Shown one piece after another: positions 43,725 through 52,740 of a stretch of DNA of 53,156 bases (its first letter is position 1; each line of letters starts with the position of its first letter). The DNA is from a virus: IMG/VR virus record IMGVR_UViG_3300044568_003773, positions 1 through 53,156 of that record; one strand, written 5' to 3'. Below the pieces are notes generated by a model. It saw only the letters and a program-made list of their open reading frames with translations. It had not been told where the DNA came from and searched no databases. Position numbers and translations under genes: made by a program.

Positions 43725-44126
43725 CTATGCTATATTTTCTTCGTTATTAAATTTTGCGTTAACCAAAACTTGTATCATAGACCTATCACCATTAGGGTTA
43801 TATAAAGGTCTAACTTCAGTAAAATTATCCATTGTAGGCTTAAATGTAAATATTTTATCTACTCTGAACAACCTCCATCCTGGTAAAATATTACCTTCAT
43901 TGTTTGCTGAGTATGAAGAACCTTCTCTTTCCCAAGCCCTTAAAACTAAATTGTTTTTTTTACTAAAACCTAAACATACGGGTTCTATGGTGCGATAACC
44001 CTTACCTCCGTTATCTTTACCATTATAATATATTGTAATAACTTTCTTATTTTTTACCGCATCAGTAATATCACTGATCGCAGCAATTTCTGTTATTAGA
44101 CCCTTAAGGTTATTTAGAAGTTTCAT
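43725..44126 (-). CDS. stand-alone WYL-like protein
   Basis: A 133-residue protein whose residues about 18-90 resemble the WYL domain, an SH3-like barrel that senses ligands or binds nucleic acid: AVKNKKVITIYYNGK, then GYRTIEPVCLGFSKKNNLVLRAW and WRLFRVDKIFTF. Neither a helix-turn-helix nor a nuclease is fused to it, unlike bacterial WYL regulators. It overlaps its neighbour by four bases. The role could be a sensor or transcription co-factor; that is inference. Confidence 0.65.
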   Translation of the reverse strand: MKLLNNLKGLITEIAAISDITDAVKNKKVITIYYNGKDNGGKGYRTIEPVCLGFSKKNNLVLRAWEREGSSYSANNEGNILPGWRLFRVDKIFTFKPTMDNFTEVRPLYNPNGDRSMIQVLVNAKFNNEENIA

Positions 44127-44416
44127 TGAACAATGTAGTATGGGTTGAAAGAATTATATTTATTAACCTTTATGTCATCTTTTCTTTCTGCGACATCGGT
44201 ACTCGTACCAATATTTTGGTTGTATATATCTAATTCTACACCAGTACCTCTACCAATTTTATCTCCGTTTGCTAACGCATCAGGATGGACTGGAGAATAT
44301 TGATCTTCAGTGTTGAAGTCATTTCTTGCAAACAATTTTCTTCTTTGTTCGTCAGCAACTGATGACATTGCATTGCTAGGTTGACTGAAATCTAATTTAT
44401 CTGATTGTACTGCCAT
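44123..44416 (-). CDS. hypothetical protein, 97 aa
   Basis: Not recognised. Hydrophilic, probably mostly disordered (SDKLDFSQPSNAMSSVADEQ), with a C-terminal TDVAERKDDIKVNKYNSFNP. It is coupled to the WYL-like gene by a four-base overlap. It may be a small virion or scaffold protein. Confidence 0.6.
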   Translation of the reverse strand: MAVQSDKLDFSQPSNAMSSVADEQRRKLFARNDFNTEDQYSPVHPDALANGDKIGRGTGVELDIYNQNIGTSTDVAERKDDIKVNKYNSFNPYYIVQ

Positions 44417-44419
44417 TTT

Positions 44420-44869
44420 TTAAAATCCCTTTATTAGTTTATTTATTCGTCTGATTTGATTTTCAACCTTCAATTCGTCGGATGTTGATCCGTGTTTATC
44501 GTTAAGATTAAAAGAATTCTTTTCGTGTGAATCAAGGTATTGATTGGCCATACCAGCATCAGACTTAATTTTTTTTGCTGAATTATCACCATCTCGCCAC
44601 ACTCTTAAAACTTCGTCACACCAAGTTTTCATTCGATCACCCCCATTCAATATGAATGGAGCGTCTTTTTTATCACCACTATAAGAATCAAACCAATTTT
44701 TAATTCTTTTTATTTGTTGGTATGTTGCAACTTTACTTTTTTGAAACTCTTGGTTTCTATTATAACCTTCTGTATTTGAATCGGCAGACACAGAATCAAA
44801 ACAAACCTTTAAGTGTTTGATTAAAGTGTCTGGCAATTTTGCAGTTTTATTATATAAGTTACTGTTCAT
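44420..44869 (-). CDS. hypothetical protein, 149 aa
   Basis: Not recognised. A helical, charged protein with LPDTLIKHLKVCFDSV at the start and a Trp-containing centre (KTWCDEVLRVWRDGDNSAKK). It overlaps the upstream gene by 11 bases. Similar organisation is seen in small head- or tail-associated proteins of T4-like phages, but no family is assigned. Confidence 0.6.
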   Translation of the reverse strand: MNSNLYNKTAKLPDTLIKHLKVCFDSVSADSNTEGYNRNQEFQKSKVATYQQIKRIKNWFDSYSGDKKDAPFILNGGDRMKTWCDEVLRVWRDGDNSAKKIKSDAGMANQYLDSHEKNSFNLNDKHGSTSDELKVENQIRRINKLIKGF

Positions 44870-45611
44870 TTTTAATTAGTTCAATTAACTCTTTTACACT
44901 TATGTTATTATCCTTAGCGACTCTCTTCAAAGATTTAATATTCCTCAAAAGCAAATGGTTAATTTCCTTGCTTTTATTTTTCAAATCATCGTCATTTGAT
45001 TTGTTTACTAATGTGTCTTCTATAATGTCTTTTGATTCATCAATTTCTTTTTCTTTAAGAATAAGTCTATCTATGAAATTTTTTAACTTGGATATTTTCT
45101 TAGGTGCTTTTTTGTCTCTACCTTTTTCTTTTCCTTGGTCTAATGTTCTTTGTGTTGCAGCATCTTTGTCTAAACCTAATTCTTTTTCAAAATACTTTTC
45201 AGTTTCCTTAGCGTCCATAAACTTGGTTTTTTTATAACCAAAGGCTTTCGACATATCTTCTTCTTTTACATGACCTTCACCATAGTAACCATACCACCCC
45301 CTCAAAAGTGGATCTCTTGGGTTTCTAGCTGCTGGCACTATTTGGTCAGTTGTTTTTGTACCGACTCCTGTACTTGCAGGATCCAAAATAGGAATACTTG
45401 ACGATAACCAAGTTCCATCCGCATCGATTAATTCGGTAACTTCTTCCTCCTTAGAATCTTCTTTCTCAACCTTAGATTTGAATATGTCATGACTTTTACA
45501 AGGCATATATTTTCTCTCACCATCTTCGTTATGATAATGAAAGCCTGAGCACCCTAAAGTTTTTGCAACTCTCTCGGCTCTTTCTTTTGTTGAGTATTTA
45601 TAACTTTTCAT
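44859..45611 (-). CDS. hypothetical protein with N-terminal Cys/His motif
   Basis: A 250-residue protein. Residues 1-45 contain AERVAKTLGCSGFHYHNEDG and YMPCKSHD, a Cys/His-rich segment that recurs in phage proteins and could bind metal. The rest is lysine- and glutamate-rich helix with a WYGYYGEGHVKEEDM segment near 100. It is the first gene of the leftward unit and diverges from the adhesin gene across 51 bases. Confidence 0.6.
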   Translation of the reverse strand: MKSYKYSTKERAERVAKTLGCSGFHYHNEDGERKYMPCKSHDIFKSKVEKEDSKEEEVTELIDADGTWLSSSIPILDPASTGVGTKTTDQIVPAARNPRDPLLRGWYGYYGEGHVKEEDMSKAFGYKKTKFMDAKETEKYFEKELGLDKDAATQRTLDQGKEKGRDKKAPKKISKLKNFIDRLILKEKEIDESKDIIEDTLVNKSNDDDLKNKSKEINHLLLRNIKSLKRVAKDNNISVKELIELIKNEQ

Positions 45612-45624
45612 TGCAGCTTTTACC

Positions 45625-45632
45625 TATAAATA
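45625..45632 (-). promoter_or_regulatory. TATTTATA start-proximal motif
   Basis: On the minus strand TATTTATA lies 13 bases before the start at 45611, within the divergent gap. Confidence 0.45.
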
Positions 45633-45644
45633 CTTCAGTTAAAG

Positions 45645-45652
45645 TATTTATC
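45645..45652 (+). promoter_or_regulatory. TATTTATC start-proximal motif
   Basis: Sense-oriented TATTTATC ten bases before the ATG at 45663. With the motif at 45625-45632 it gives each divergent gene its own copy, each pointing towards its gene. Confidence 0.45.
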
Positions 45653-45662
45653 ATAAAAAAGT

Positions 45663-47960
45663 ATGCCAACTCAGAATCTTAATTCATATTATTACCCAAG
45701 GTATAGATCAGTTTTGAACTTTGGTCAGTATTTTGACCTTACACTAGCGTCGGATGAAAGGAACTATAATGAGGAGGCGGTATTTTCAAACCTATTGATT
45801 GGTGAAAATGATGGTAATAGATTGCCAATCAATATTGACCTTTCTAAGTCTGATTGTAGTAGCCAACTAATTATAAATTTTGGTCAATATCTTTCAGGTA
45901 ATACCTTATTATCTAAAAATTATTACAACCCAAACGGTGTTGATATAAATTGTTTTTCTGCGTTTACAGGGGTATGTGATGTTGGTTTGGTCGCAACAGA
46001 TAATGGATTGTTTACTGAGATGTCAGGAGAGACTTTGTATTACTCGATGGGTATCAGAAATGATTACAAGTTTCACCCACATTACTACGATAGAAGATTC
46101 AAAATGCATCCTGTGACAGGGTATACATCTTCACCAAATCAAGTATTTTCAGGTAGACCTAAAAATACAATTTATAACATAGTATCTAGATACAGTAACT
46201 TTGTGGGATATTACCAAGATTTGTACGGTGGATTCTACCAAGGATTTTATAAACTTTTTGGATTTGATTATGAAGTTTTCCCAGAAAGGGTAAATCAAGG
46301 ATGGACGGTAGAAATGTTATTAAGACCAAGAAATAATGAGGCATATTCCATTACCACAGGACAAACTTATTTGAATGGAATCTACAGTGGGAATGCTGGA
46401 ACTTTTTTTCATTTTGGCACAAGAGCGGAAAATAAATATTATCATTTTGCTTCAGGTAGTCCAGAATCTGATTCGGGGTATACTAGAACATTTACATCAG
46501 GGTTAACTGAAATGAAAACTTGCTCGTGTTCCGATACAGGAGTCACTAATTCTGAATGTCACTACATTTACCCAAAAAGTGCAACAACTGCGTACCATAA
46601 CATTGGGTGTGGGTGTGGGGCTTGTACTGAACAACTTCCCGTACCACCTTTAGATCCTATGTTTGATGTGGTATCCAACGGACTTTCATTGAGGTTCAGT
46701 GGTTGTCCCGCAAACCCAAGAATATGTGTTAAATACATTAAAATCACGGGAGACTGTGTGACTACAGGAACATGTGAAACAACTGGTGTAACTTTTCAAA
46801 CGGGATACACAATTACTGAAGTTTGCACAGAACCTATTTATGATGTCTGTGATTATGTATGTACAGCAATTACTCAGGACCGATGGGTTATGGTAAGTGC
46901 CGTTTTTGAACGATATACAGCAATTGAGGATTGTGACCTATTGAACTTAGGTGGATTGAATGATGTTAGGGTTGAAACATACCAATCAAGTATAAATGGA
47001 ACAACTTATAACTTGATAATGCCTCCAGAAACACATTCAGGTGATACGAAAGAAAATAAAGTTTACCAAGTTAAATTTGATCACAAATGGTTCGATGATG
47101 CATGGTACCGAATGGGAAGACTTAAAATTTATGCTAACGGATATCTATTTTTGGTTATTGAAAATTTTGAAGAGATAATACCAAGAGAATTAAACACCGA
47201 AAAGGAAAAACAAATTGGAGTACCATTTAATATTTCATTTGGGGGAGGGTCTCAAGGATTACACGACCATTTAATATTTTCATCTTCAACTTTACCATAC
47301 GGACCTTATCAACAGGATCCGGAACTATTTCCCAATAACATACTTTCTGCAACAACTTTTAGTGCGTTATCGACAAACATTTTAGTAGAACAAACTTTTG
47401 GTGGATCATTTATGGGAGGTATTTCACAATTTAGAATGTATACCGAACCTTTACAATCTCCTTCTATACAACATAACTTTAGAATATTAGAACAACAATA
47501 TCAACTTTTCAATTATTGGTGTCCTAACTGTTTGAATCCATCTACACCGACACCAACACCAGGAGCGACCCCTACACCGACACCAACACCAACAATGACT
47601 CCTACCCCAACACCAACCCCTACGCTTAATATTCAACCAACTTTTTGGGCAAGTTACAGAATGTCAGATAATGATAATACACCATGGAACTCATTTATTT
47701 ATGTTGCAAACGCTCAAGCAGCCCAAGTAATAGTATGTAATAATAATTCGTATGCCGGAATGATAGGAACTATCACAGGCCCCCTATCTGTTGGTTCATT
47801 TGTTGGTGGGTTTTATGATTCTAGTAGTCCGTTTGGTGAGGGTAATTATATAGTAAGTAACAATGGTGTAATTGCGTATGGCCTTTATCAATTATATTGG
47901 GTTGTAATAAATGCTAGCGGCATAGTTACTGAATATGTACCATTAAATCCACCTTGTTAA
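45663..47960 (+). CDS. large adhesin-like virion protein with Thr-Pro linker
   Basis: A 765-residue beta-rich protein, probably a host-binding tail component. A lectin-like (concanavalin A-type) region is suggested by GWTVEMLLRPRNN (about 215) and LKIYANGYLFLVIENFEE with GVPFNISFGGGSQG (about 490-530). The centre (about 275-405) is rich in Cys (CSCSDTGVTNSEC, CGCGACTEQ), unusual for a cytoplasm-assembled virion protein. A Thr-Pro linker (about 630-657) leads to a C-terminal globular domain of about 105 residues ending in NPPC. Linker plus terminal domain is a typical layout for a swappable receptor-binding tip. No signal peptide. Confidence 0.65.
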   Translation: MPTQNLNSYYYPRYRSVLNFGQYFDLTLASDERNYNEEAVFSNLLIGENDGNRLPINIDLSKSDCSSQLIINFGQYLSGNTLLSKNYYNPNGVDINCFSAFTGVCDVGLVATDNGLFTEMSGETLYYSMGIRNDYKFHPHYYDRRFKMHPVTGYTSSPNQVFSGRPKNTIYNIVSRYSNFVGYYQDLYGGFYQGFYKLFGFDYEVFPERVNQGWTVEMLLRPRNNEAYSITTGQTYLNGIYSGNAGTFFHFGTRAENKYYHFASGSPESDSGYTRTFTSGLTEMKTCSCSDTGVTNSECHYIYPKSATTAYHNIGCGCGACTEQLPVPPLDPMFDVVSNGLSLRFSGCPANPRICVKYIKITGDCVTTGTCETTGVTFQTGYTITEVCTEPIYDVCDYVCTAITQDRWVMVSAVFERYTAIEDCDLLNLGGLNDVRVETYQSSINGTTYNLIMPPETHSGDTKENKVYQVKFDHKWFDDAWYRMGRLKIYANGYLFLVIENFEEIIPRELNTEKEKQIGVPFNISFGGGSQGLHDHLIFSSSTLPYGPYQQDPELFPNNILSATTFSALSTNILVEQTFGGSFMGGISQFRMYTEPLQSPSIQHNFRILEQQYQLFNYWCPNCLNPSTPTPTPGATPTPTPTPTMTPTPTPTPTLNIQPTFWASYRMSDNDNTPWNSFIYVANAQAAQVIVCNNNSYAGMIGTITGPLSVGSFVGGFYDSSSPFGEGNYIVSNNGVIAYGLYQLYWVVINASGIVTEYVPLNPPC
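47549..47629 (+). repeat. Thr-Pro coding repeat
   Basis: A simple repeat of ACA/ACC/CCA/CCT codons encoding alternating Thr and Pro, interrupted by GA and M. It forms an extended linker in the adhesin-like protein. Confidence 0.85.
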
Positions 47961-47973
47961 TTTAATATAATAT

Positions 47974-48327
47974 ATGGAATTTTTTATAAATCAAAACTCA
48001 ACATTACCAATTCTAAAAATGGATGTCGTATTCGATGGAAGAACTGACGCATACAAAGAATTTTATTCAATTTTAGATAATGCGAATATTAGATTTTCAA
48101 TGACTTTAGAAAGTAACGGGGCCGAAAAAATATCAATGCAACCCGCGTATTTAGTGGAAAAAGATAAAACATCTGCAGAATCAACTCAAGAATATTACAT
48201 TTATTACAAATGGAAAACTAAGGACACCAATAGACCAGGTAGATACAAAGGTGAATTTTCCATAACCTTAGATAATGGAGAATTGATAGTACCAATAAGA
48301 GAAAATCTTTACATCAATATTATTTGA
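47974..48327 (+). CDS. small beta-sandwich structural protein
   Basis: A 117-residue protein with the outline of small phage baseplate/fibre N-terminal domains (BppU-like, from memory): STLPILKMDVVFDGR, NANIRFSMTLES, YYIYYKWKTKDTNRPGRYKG and LIVPIRENLYINI. Probably an adaptor of the tail-fibre or baseplate. It follows the adhesin gene by 13 bases and could be its assembly partner. Confidence 0.65.
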   Translation: MEFFINQNSTLPILKMDVVFDGRTDAYKEFYSILDNANIRFSMTLESNGAEKISMQPAYLVEKDKTSAESTQEYYIYYKWKTKDTNRPGRYKGEFSITLDNGELIVPIRENLYINII

Positions 48328-48354
48328 CAAGGGTAAATTTTACACTTATATTTT
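48323..48354 (+). promoter_or_regulatory. candidate promoter of the DNA polymerase gene
   Basis: TTTG (48323-48326), 20 bases, TATATTTT (48347-48354): one mismatch from the Bacteroidota consensus with the same 20-base spacing as the two promoters at 11877-11933. The first operator-like repeat fills its spacer. Confidence 0.55.
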
Positions 48355-48379
48355 AGACAAAGGTAAATGTTACACTCAT
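48326..48379 (+). repeat. tandem operator-like direct repeat
   Basis: Two 24-base copies (48326-48349 and 48356-48379) start 30 bases apart and agree at 21 of 24 positions. Each contains the palindrome GTAA-N3-TTAC. The second copy ends right before the DNA polymerase start codon. Confidence 0.85.
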
Positions 48380-51244
48380 GTGACAGCTAATACGCCAAAC
48401 TTAAATATAAAAATTATGGTTCCACAAGAAGAAATTGAACGCTTTTTATTAGGCGAAGACGAAGAAAAATATATCGTTTCACTCGAGTACGATTACAAAA
48501 CATCAAAAATTTATAAAGTAATTCAAGACCCAATTAAAGGTAAATTATTACGCCCTGATACATTTATTCCGTTTGCATGGGTCGGTGATTTAAAAGGTAA
48601 AAACTTTTATAAAAGTGATAAACATTCTCAAAAAAGAGCAATGAGTGAAAATGGAATTATTATTGAAAAATTAGACACTCATGGAGACGAAAGACTCGAA
48701 AATGGATTAAAGTATATCGTAAAGACAACAAAGTCATATTCAAACCTCGTAAACTTTTTTAAGGGTGGTGGATTAGATCCATGGGGTAGAGATAACACGG
48801 ACAGTATACAAATCCTATCACCCGTAGAACAATACCTAATTCAAAAAAACAAACGACTTTTTAAAGGTTTCGAAGAATACGATGAAATCCACAGGTTTGT
48901 ATTCGATATCGAGACCACAGGACTTGACCCCAAAACAAGTAAAATATTCTTGATTGGGATGAAAGACAATCGTGGTTTCTTGAAATTATTATCAGCACAA
49001 AATGAAGATGAGGAAAGACAAATGATTGTCGATTTCTTTAAAACTATTGATGAACTAAAACCTTCTTTGGTTGGTGGTTATAACTCAGCCTTCTTTGACT
49101 TCCCATTTATTTTAAAAAGAGCCGAGATATTAAAACTTAATATCAAAAAAATCTGTAAAACCTTACACCCCGATTATACTCTGAAACAAAAAGATGGTAT
49201 CTTGAAGTTAGCAAATGAAATGGAACCTTATGTCCAAACTCAGATGTGGGGATATAACATTGTGGATATTGCACATGCCGTTCGTAGAGCACAAGCAATC
49301 AATTCAGATATCAAGAGTTGGTCTTTGAAGTATATTACTAAGTTTATTGAGGCTGAAAAACCTAATCGTGTTTATGTTGAGGGGGATAAAATTGGTAAAA
49401 TCTATTTCGATAACGAAGAGTTTTGGATGAACAAAGAAAATGGGGCATACAAAAAAGTTGGGTTTGATTCTAAAATAGATGAGATATGTAAAAGACGAGA
49501 TGATGTTTATCATTTAATTACCGGATCAAAGATTATTGAAGATTACTTGGACGATGACCTTTATGAAACTATGATTGTTGACGAGCAGTTTAACCAAGCA
49601 AACTTCCTACTTTCTAAACTTGTACCAACAACATATGAAAGACTTTCAACAATGGGAACTGCAACATTATGGAAAATGATTATGTCCTCATGGTCTTATA
49701 AACATAACTTAGCATTACCAAGAAAATTGGAAAAAAGAAAGTTTACGGGAGGTCTTTCTCGTTTGGTACAAGTTGGGTTCTCTAAAAATGTATTAAAACT
49801 TGACTACTCTTCACTATACCCATCTATTCAGTTGGTTCATGATGTCTTTCCCGCTTGTGATGTTACAGGTGCGATGAAGAGTATGTTAAAGTATTTCCGT
49901 GATACTCGTATCAAATACAAGAACTTGGCAAGTGAATTTAAAACAATAGACCCAAAACTTGCAATTTCATATGATAGAAAGCAGTTACCAATTAAAATCT
50001 TCATCAACGCTTTCTTTGGTTCATTATCAGCACCACAAGTGTTTCCGTGGGGGGATATTGATATGGGTGAACAGATTACTTGTACAGGTAGACAATATCT
50101 TCGTCAGATGATTATGTTTTTTATGAAACGAGGTTATGTTCCACTTGTAATGGACACGGATGGTGTGAACTTTGAAACTCCGTCAGACCGTGATGAATAC
50201 AAATACATAGGTAAAGGTCTTAACGGATTGGTTAAAGAAGGAAAAGAATATGTCGGCGCTGAAGCGGATGTTGCGGAATACAATGATTTGTTTTTGAGGG
50301 GTGAAATGGGATTGGATATTGACGGTGTTTGGCCATCTACAATTAATGTTGCTCGTAAAAACTACGCACTTCTTACCGATAAAGGAAAAGTAAAACTTAC
50401 GGGTAATACAATTAAGTCTAAAAAACTTCAAACATATGTTGCTGAGTTCTTGGATAAAGGTCTTCGAATGTTATTAGATGGTAAGGGCGGTGAGTTTTTA
50501 GATTTCTATTACGAGTATGTGGATAAGTTGTATAACCGACAAATTCCTTTGGCTAAAATCGCAAATAAGGCTCGTGTTAAACAGTCTATTGATGATTATA
50601 AAGTTCACATCACAAAAACCACAAAGGCAGGTAACATGATGTCTCGTCAAGCTCACATGGAACTTTTGATTAAGGAGGGTAAGAACCCTGGTCTTGGTGA
50701 TACAATTTTTTATGTTAATAACGGTGAAAAGAAATCACACGGAGATGTTCAAAAGAAAAAAGACGAATTAGTTTTAAATTGTTATTTGATTGATGAAAAA
50801 GAAATAGAAAGGAACCCCGATTTATTAGGTGAGTATAACATTGCAAGATATATGGCGGCGTTTAATAAAAGGATTGAACCACTATTGGTTGTATACAAAC
50901 CTGAAATCAGAGAAGATATTTTAATTGAGGACCCTAAGGACAGACCTATATTCACAAAGACACAAACAGAACTTGTGAGAGGCTACCCAATGAAAGAAGC
51001 GCACCAAGATACATTAGAGGAAGTTTTATCACTGTCAGACATGGAATTAACATTTTGGAAAAATGTTGGGATAGATCCGTATTACATGTATATTGATGAC
51101 ACTTTAAATTTAGTTGATGTAGAGTGGGTTGAAAAAAATAGAGTTATGATGGAGGAATATGTGAAACAAAACAAAAAAATTGACCAAGAAGAATTCTATG
51201 AGTTTGATGTGGACGGTGATCTTATGTCGTTATCGTTTGATTAG
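48380..51244 (+). CDS. family B DNA polymerase (gp43-like)
   Basis: Replicative polymerase with proofreading exonuclease. Exonuclease motif I FVFDIETTGLD at about 174-184 and motif II GGYNSAFFDFPFIL; polymerase motif A LDYSSLYPSI (about 474-483), motif B KIFINAFFGS (539-548) and motif C MDTDGV (591-596) with the catalytic Asp pair. Length (954 aa) is near T4 gp43 (898). The frame opens with GTG at 48380; the first ATG in frame is at 48416 (MVPQEEIERFLLG) with A at -3 and -6, as favoured by Bacteroidota ribosomes, and may be the real start. If so, the operator-like repeats lie in the leader. Confidence 0.95.
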   Translation: MTANTPNLNIKIMVPQEEIERFLLGEDEEKYIVSLEYDYKTSKIYKVIQDPIKGKLLRPDTFIPFAWVGDLKGKNFYKSDKHSQKRAMSENGIIIEKLDTHGDERLENGLKYIVKTTKSYSNLVNFFKGGGLDPWGRDNTDSIQILSPVEQYLIQKNKRLFKGFEEYDEIHRFVFDIETTGLDPKTSKIFLIGMKDNRGFLKLLSAQNEDEERQMIVDFFKTIDELKPSLVGGYNSAFFDFPFILKRAEILKLNIKKICKTLHPDYTLKQKDGILKLANEMEPYVQTQMWGYNIVDIAHAVRRAQAINSDIKSWSLKYITKFIEAEKPNRVYVEGDKIGKIYFDNEEFWMNKENGAYKKVGFDSKIDEICKRRDDVYHLITGSKIIEDYLDDDLYETMIVDEQFNQANFLLSKLVPTTYERLSTMGTATLWKMIMSSWSYKHNLALPRKLEKRKFTGGLSRLVQVGFSKNVLKLDYSSLYPSIQLVHDVFPACDVTGAMKSMLKYFRDTRIKYKNLASEFKTIDPKLAISYDRKQLPIKIFINAFFGSLSAPQVFPWGDIDMGEQITCTGRQYLRQMIMFFMKRGYVPLVMDTDGVNFETPSDRDEYKYIGKGLNGLVKEGKEYVGAEADVAEYNDLFLRGEMGLDIDGVWPSTINVARKNYALLTDKGKVKLTGNTIKSKKLQTYVAEFLDKGLRMLLDGKGGEFLDFYYEYVDKLYNRQIPLAKIANKARVKQSIDDYKVHITKTTKAGNMMSRQAHMELLIKEGKNPGLGDTIFYVNNGEKKSHGDVQKKKDELVLNCYLIDEKEIERNPDLLGEYNIARYMAAFNKRIEPLLVVYKPEIREDILIEDPKDRPIFTKTQTELVRGYPMKEAHQDTLEEVLSLSDMELTFWKNVGIDPYYMYIDDTLNLVDVEWVEKNRVMMEEYVKQNKKIDQEEFYEFDVDGDLMSLSFD

Positions 51245-51573
51245 GAATTTTTTAAACCGTCAGATGAAAGTATATACCAAAAACCATTTATATATTTAAA
51301 TTCAACACATGACCCTTTATCAAGTTCCACTTCATTAAACTCTTCATCAATTAAACTTTCAGTTTTTACTAAAACTTTGGTTAATGATTTAACAACTACA
51401 TGGTCAGTGTTGTTATGATTTAAATATAATTCGTGATTTTCTTCACCTTTATAAACAATCACATATTCACCATTTGTAGTATAGTCTTGACTAATTACTA
51501 CTGCGGAGTCCGATGTCTCAATTTGATTTCCATTAATAATTCTTAATGAAGGTATGGATCTAAAAACTGGCAT
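51241..51573 (-). CDS. small beta-rich structural protein
   Basis: A 110-residue protein made of short strands, ending with KGSCVEFKYINGFWYILSSD, a pattern (strand, NGxWYILSSDG) common at the end of phage tail or fibre beta-domains. It converges on DNA polymerase, with the two stop codons overlapping, and lies just after the neck-like gene on the same strand. Specific role unknown. Confidence 0.62.
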   Translation of the reverse strand: MPVFRSIPSLRIINGNQIETSDSAVVISQDYTTNGEYVIVYKGEENHELYLNHNNTDHVVVKSLTKVLVKTESLIDEEFNEVELDKGSCVEFKYINGFWYILSSDGLKNS

Positions 51574-51580
51574 ATTTTAA

Positions 51581-52699
51581 TTATATGACGGTATATGGAC
51601 TTGTAAATGGTCTAAACTTAAGGGTTTTGTTCATATTTTCAGCCTGTAACCCTTTAATTTCCCATTGTTTTTCCGGTCTTAGTCTTTCTAAACGAGTTTT
51701 TAATTCTTCCCATAACATAGCTTTTTCATCTTTTGCTTCTGTTTGTAAACTCTGATATTCTAGTGTAAGTTCTGAATCTGGTGTTTTTAAGTTTCCACTA
51801 TATTTTCCTCTTACTCTTGCCAATGTTTCTTTACAATACGCTGTAAACCATCTTCTTACCCAAGTTTGTGCCGGTGAGTTCAATTCGTCCCATCTCATTT
51901 CATCGATAGGAACATCTGAAGGAAGTTTTACAACATCCTTATTTGCTGCTAAACAACCATCCCTATCAAATGTATCGTAGTACCAATACCATACTCTATA
52001 TTTTTGGAAATTAATATTCCCAAAGTCAAATTTTCCACCAGGTACATTCATTAAATGTAATGCCTTTTTACCTTCAGGTAATGCTGTAATTCGATATGTA
52101 AGTTCACCTGTAATTATTCTTCTTTTAATATTGATGTCCGACATTCTCAAAAGGATGTCAAAGGCAGGTGTAATAAAATAATTACCTGTCGTACCCATTT
52201 GAGAAAATCCAGCTCCCCCACCCAATCCAATACCACCGAATCCACCAAATCCACCCATGAATGGATCAAAGTAAGCTGCGTCTAATTCTGATCTTGAAAA
52301 CCAAAGTAATTCATTTACTTCTCTACCTGCCGGTATTTCATATATCTGTTGGTGAGGTACTAACTCAATATAGTCTTTTTTCAATACCCAATCACCACCA
52401 GCTTGGAGACCCACGATTTTAGAATAAGCGTATGTATATTGAGTTTCCCAATCTAATGATCTTGTTGTAAAGGCTCTCGTTAGCGATTGTTCATCTAAGT
52501 TCATTCCGTAAAGTGAGGACCACTGACTTTCAATCAACCAATCATTAACATGTTGTGCGTAATCTTGTACTGATAATTCTAAAAGTGAGTCCAACATTTC
52601 ATCTTCGAGTTCGACTGAACGCAATGGTGCCCCCAAAAGATTTTTAATTCTTTTGTAAAGTTTACTTCTTTCTGGTTCTGTAATTATTGCTGTGGACAT
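51581..52699 (-). CDS. probable neck protein (gp13-like)
   Basis: A 372-residue structural protein. The start is ERSKLYKRIKNLLGAPLRSV then ELEDEMLDSLLELSVQDYAQ, followed by NDWLIESQWSSLYGMN. The middle holds a Gly-rich loop (MGGFGGFGGIGLGGGAG, about 143-160). The C-terminal half contains SPAQTWVRRWFTAYCKETLARVRGKYSG, a long helix typical of head-completion proteins. This layout resembles the gp13 neck protein of T4-like marine phages, as I recall it, which closes filled heads and binds the tail. The family call needs an HMM search. Confidence 0.55.
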   Translation of the reverse strand: MSTAIITEPERSKLYKRIKNLLGAPLRSVELEDEMLDSLLELSVQDYAQHVNDWLIESQWSSLYGMNLDEQSLTRAFTTRSLDWETQYTYAYSKIVGLQAGGDWVLKKDYIELVPHQQIYEIPAGREVNELLWFSRSELDAAYFDPFMGGFGGFGGIGLGGGAGFSQMGTTGNYFITPAFDILLRMSDINIKRRIITGELTYRITALPEGKKALHLMNVPGGKFDFGNINFQKYRVWYWYYDTFDRDGCLAANKDVVKLPSDVPIDEMRWDELNSPAQTWVRRWFTAYCKETLARVRGKYSGNLKTPDSELTLEYQSLQTEAKDEKAMLWEELKTRLERLRPEKQWEIKGLQAENMNKTLKFRPFTSPYTVI

Positions 52700-52713
52700 A
52701 AGAATATTTTCTA

Positions 52714-52721
52714 TATAAATA
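52714..52721 (-). promoter_or_regulatory. TATTTATA start-proximal motif (two copies)
   Basis: On the minus strand TATTTATA lies 14 bases before the start at 52699; a second copy overlaps the region at 52725-52732. The doubled motif fills the 41-base gap after the superoxide dismutase gene. Confidence 0.45.
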
Positions 52722-52740
52722 TCTTATAAATAAAAAGACA

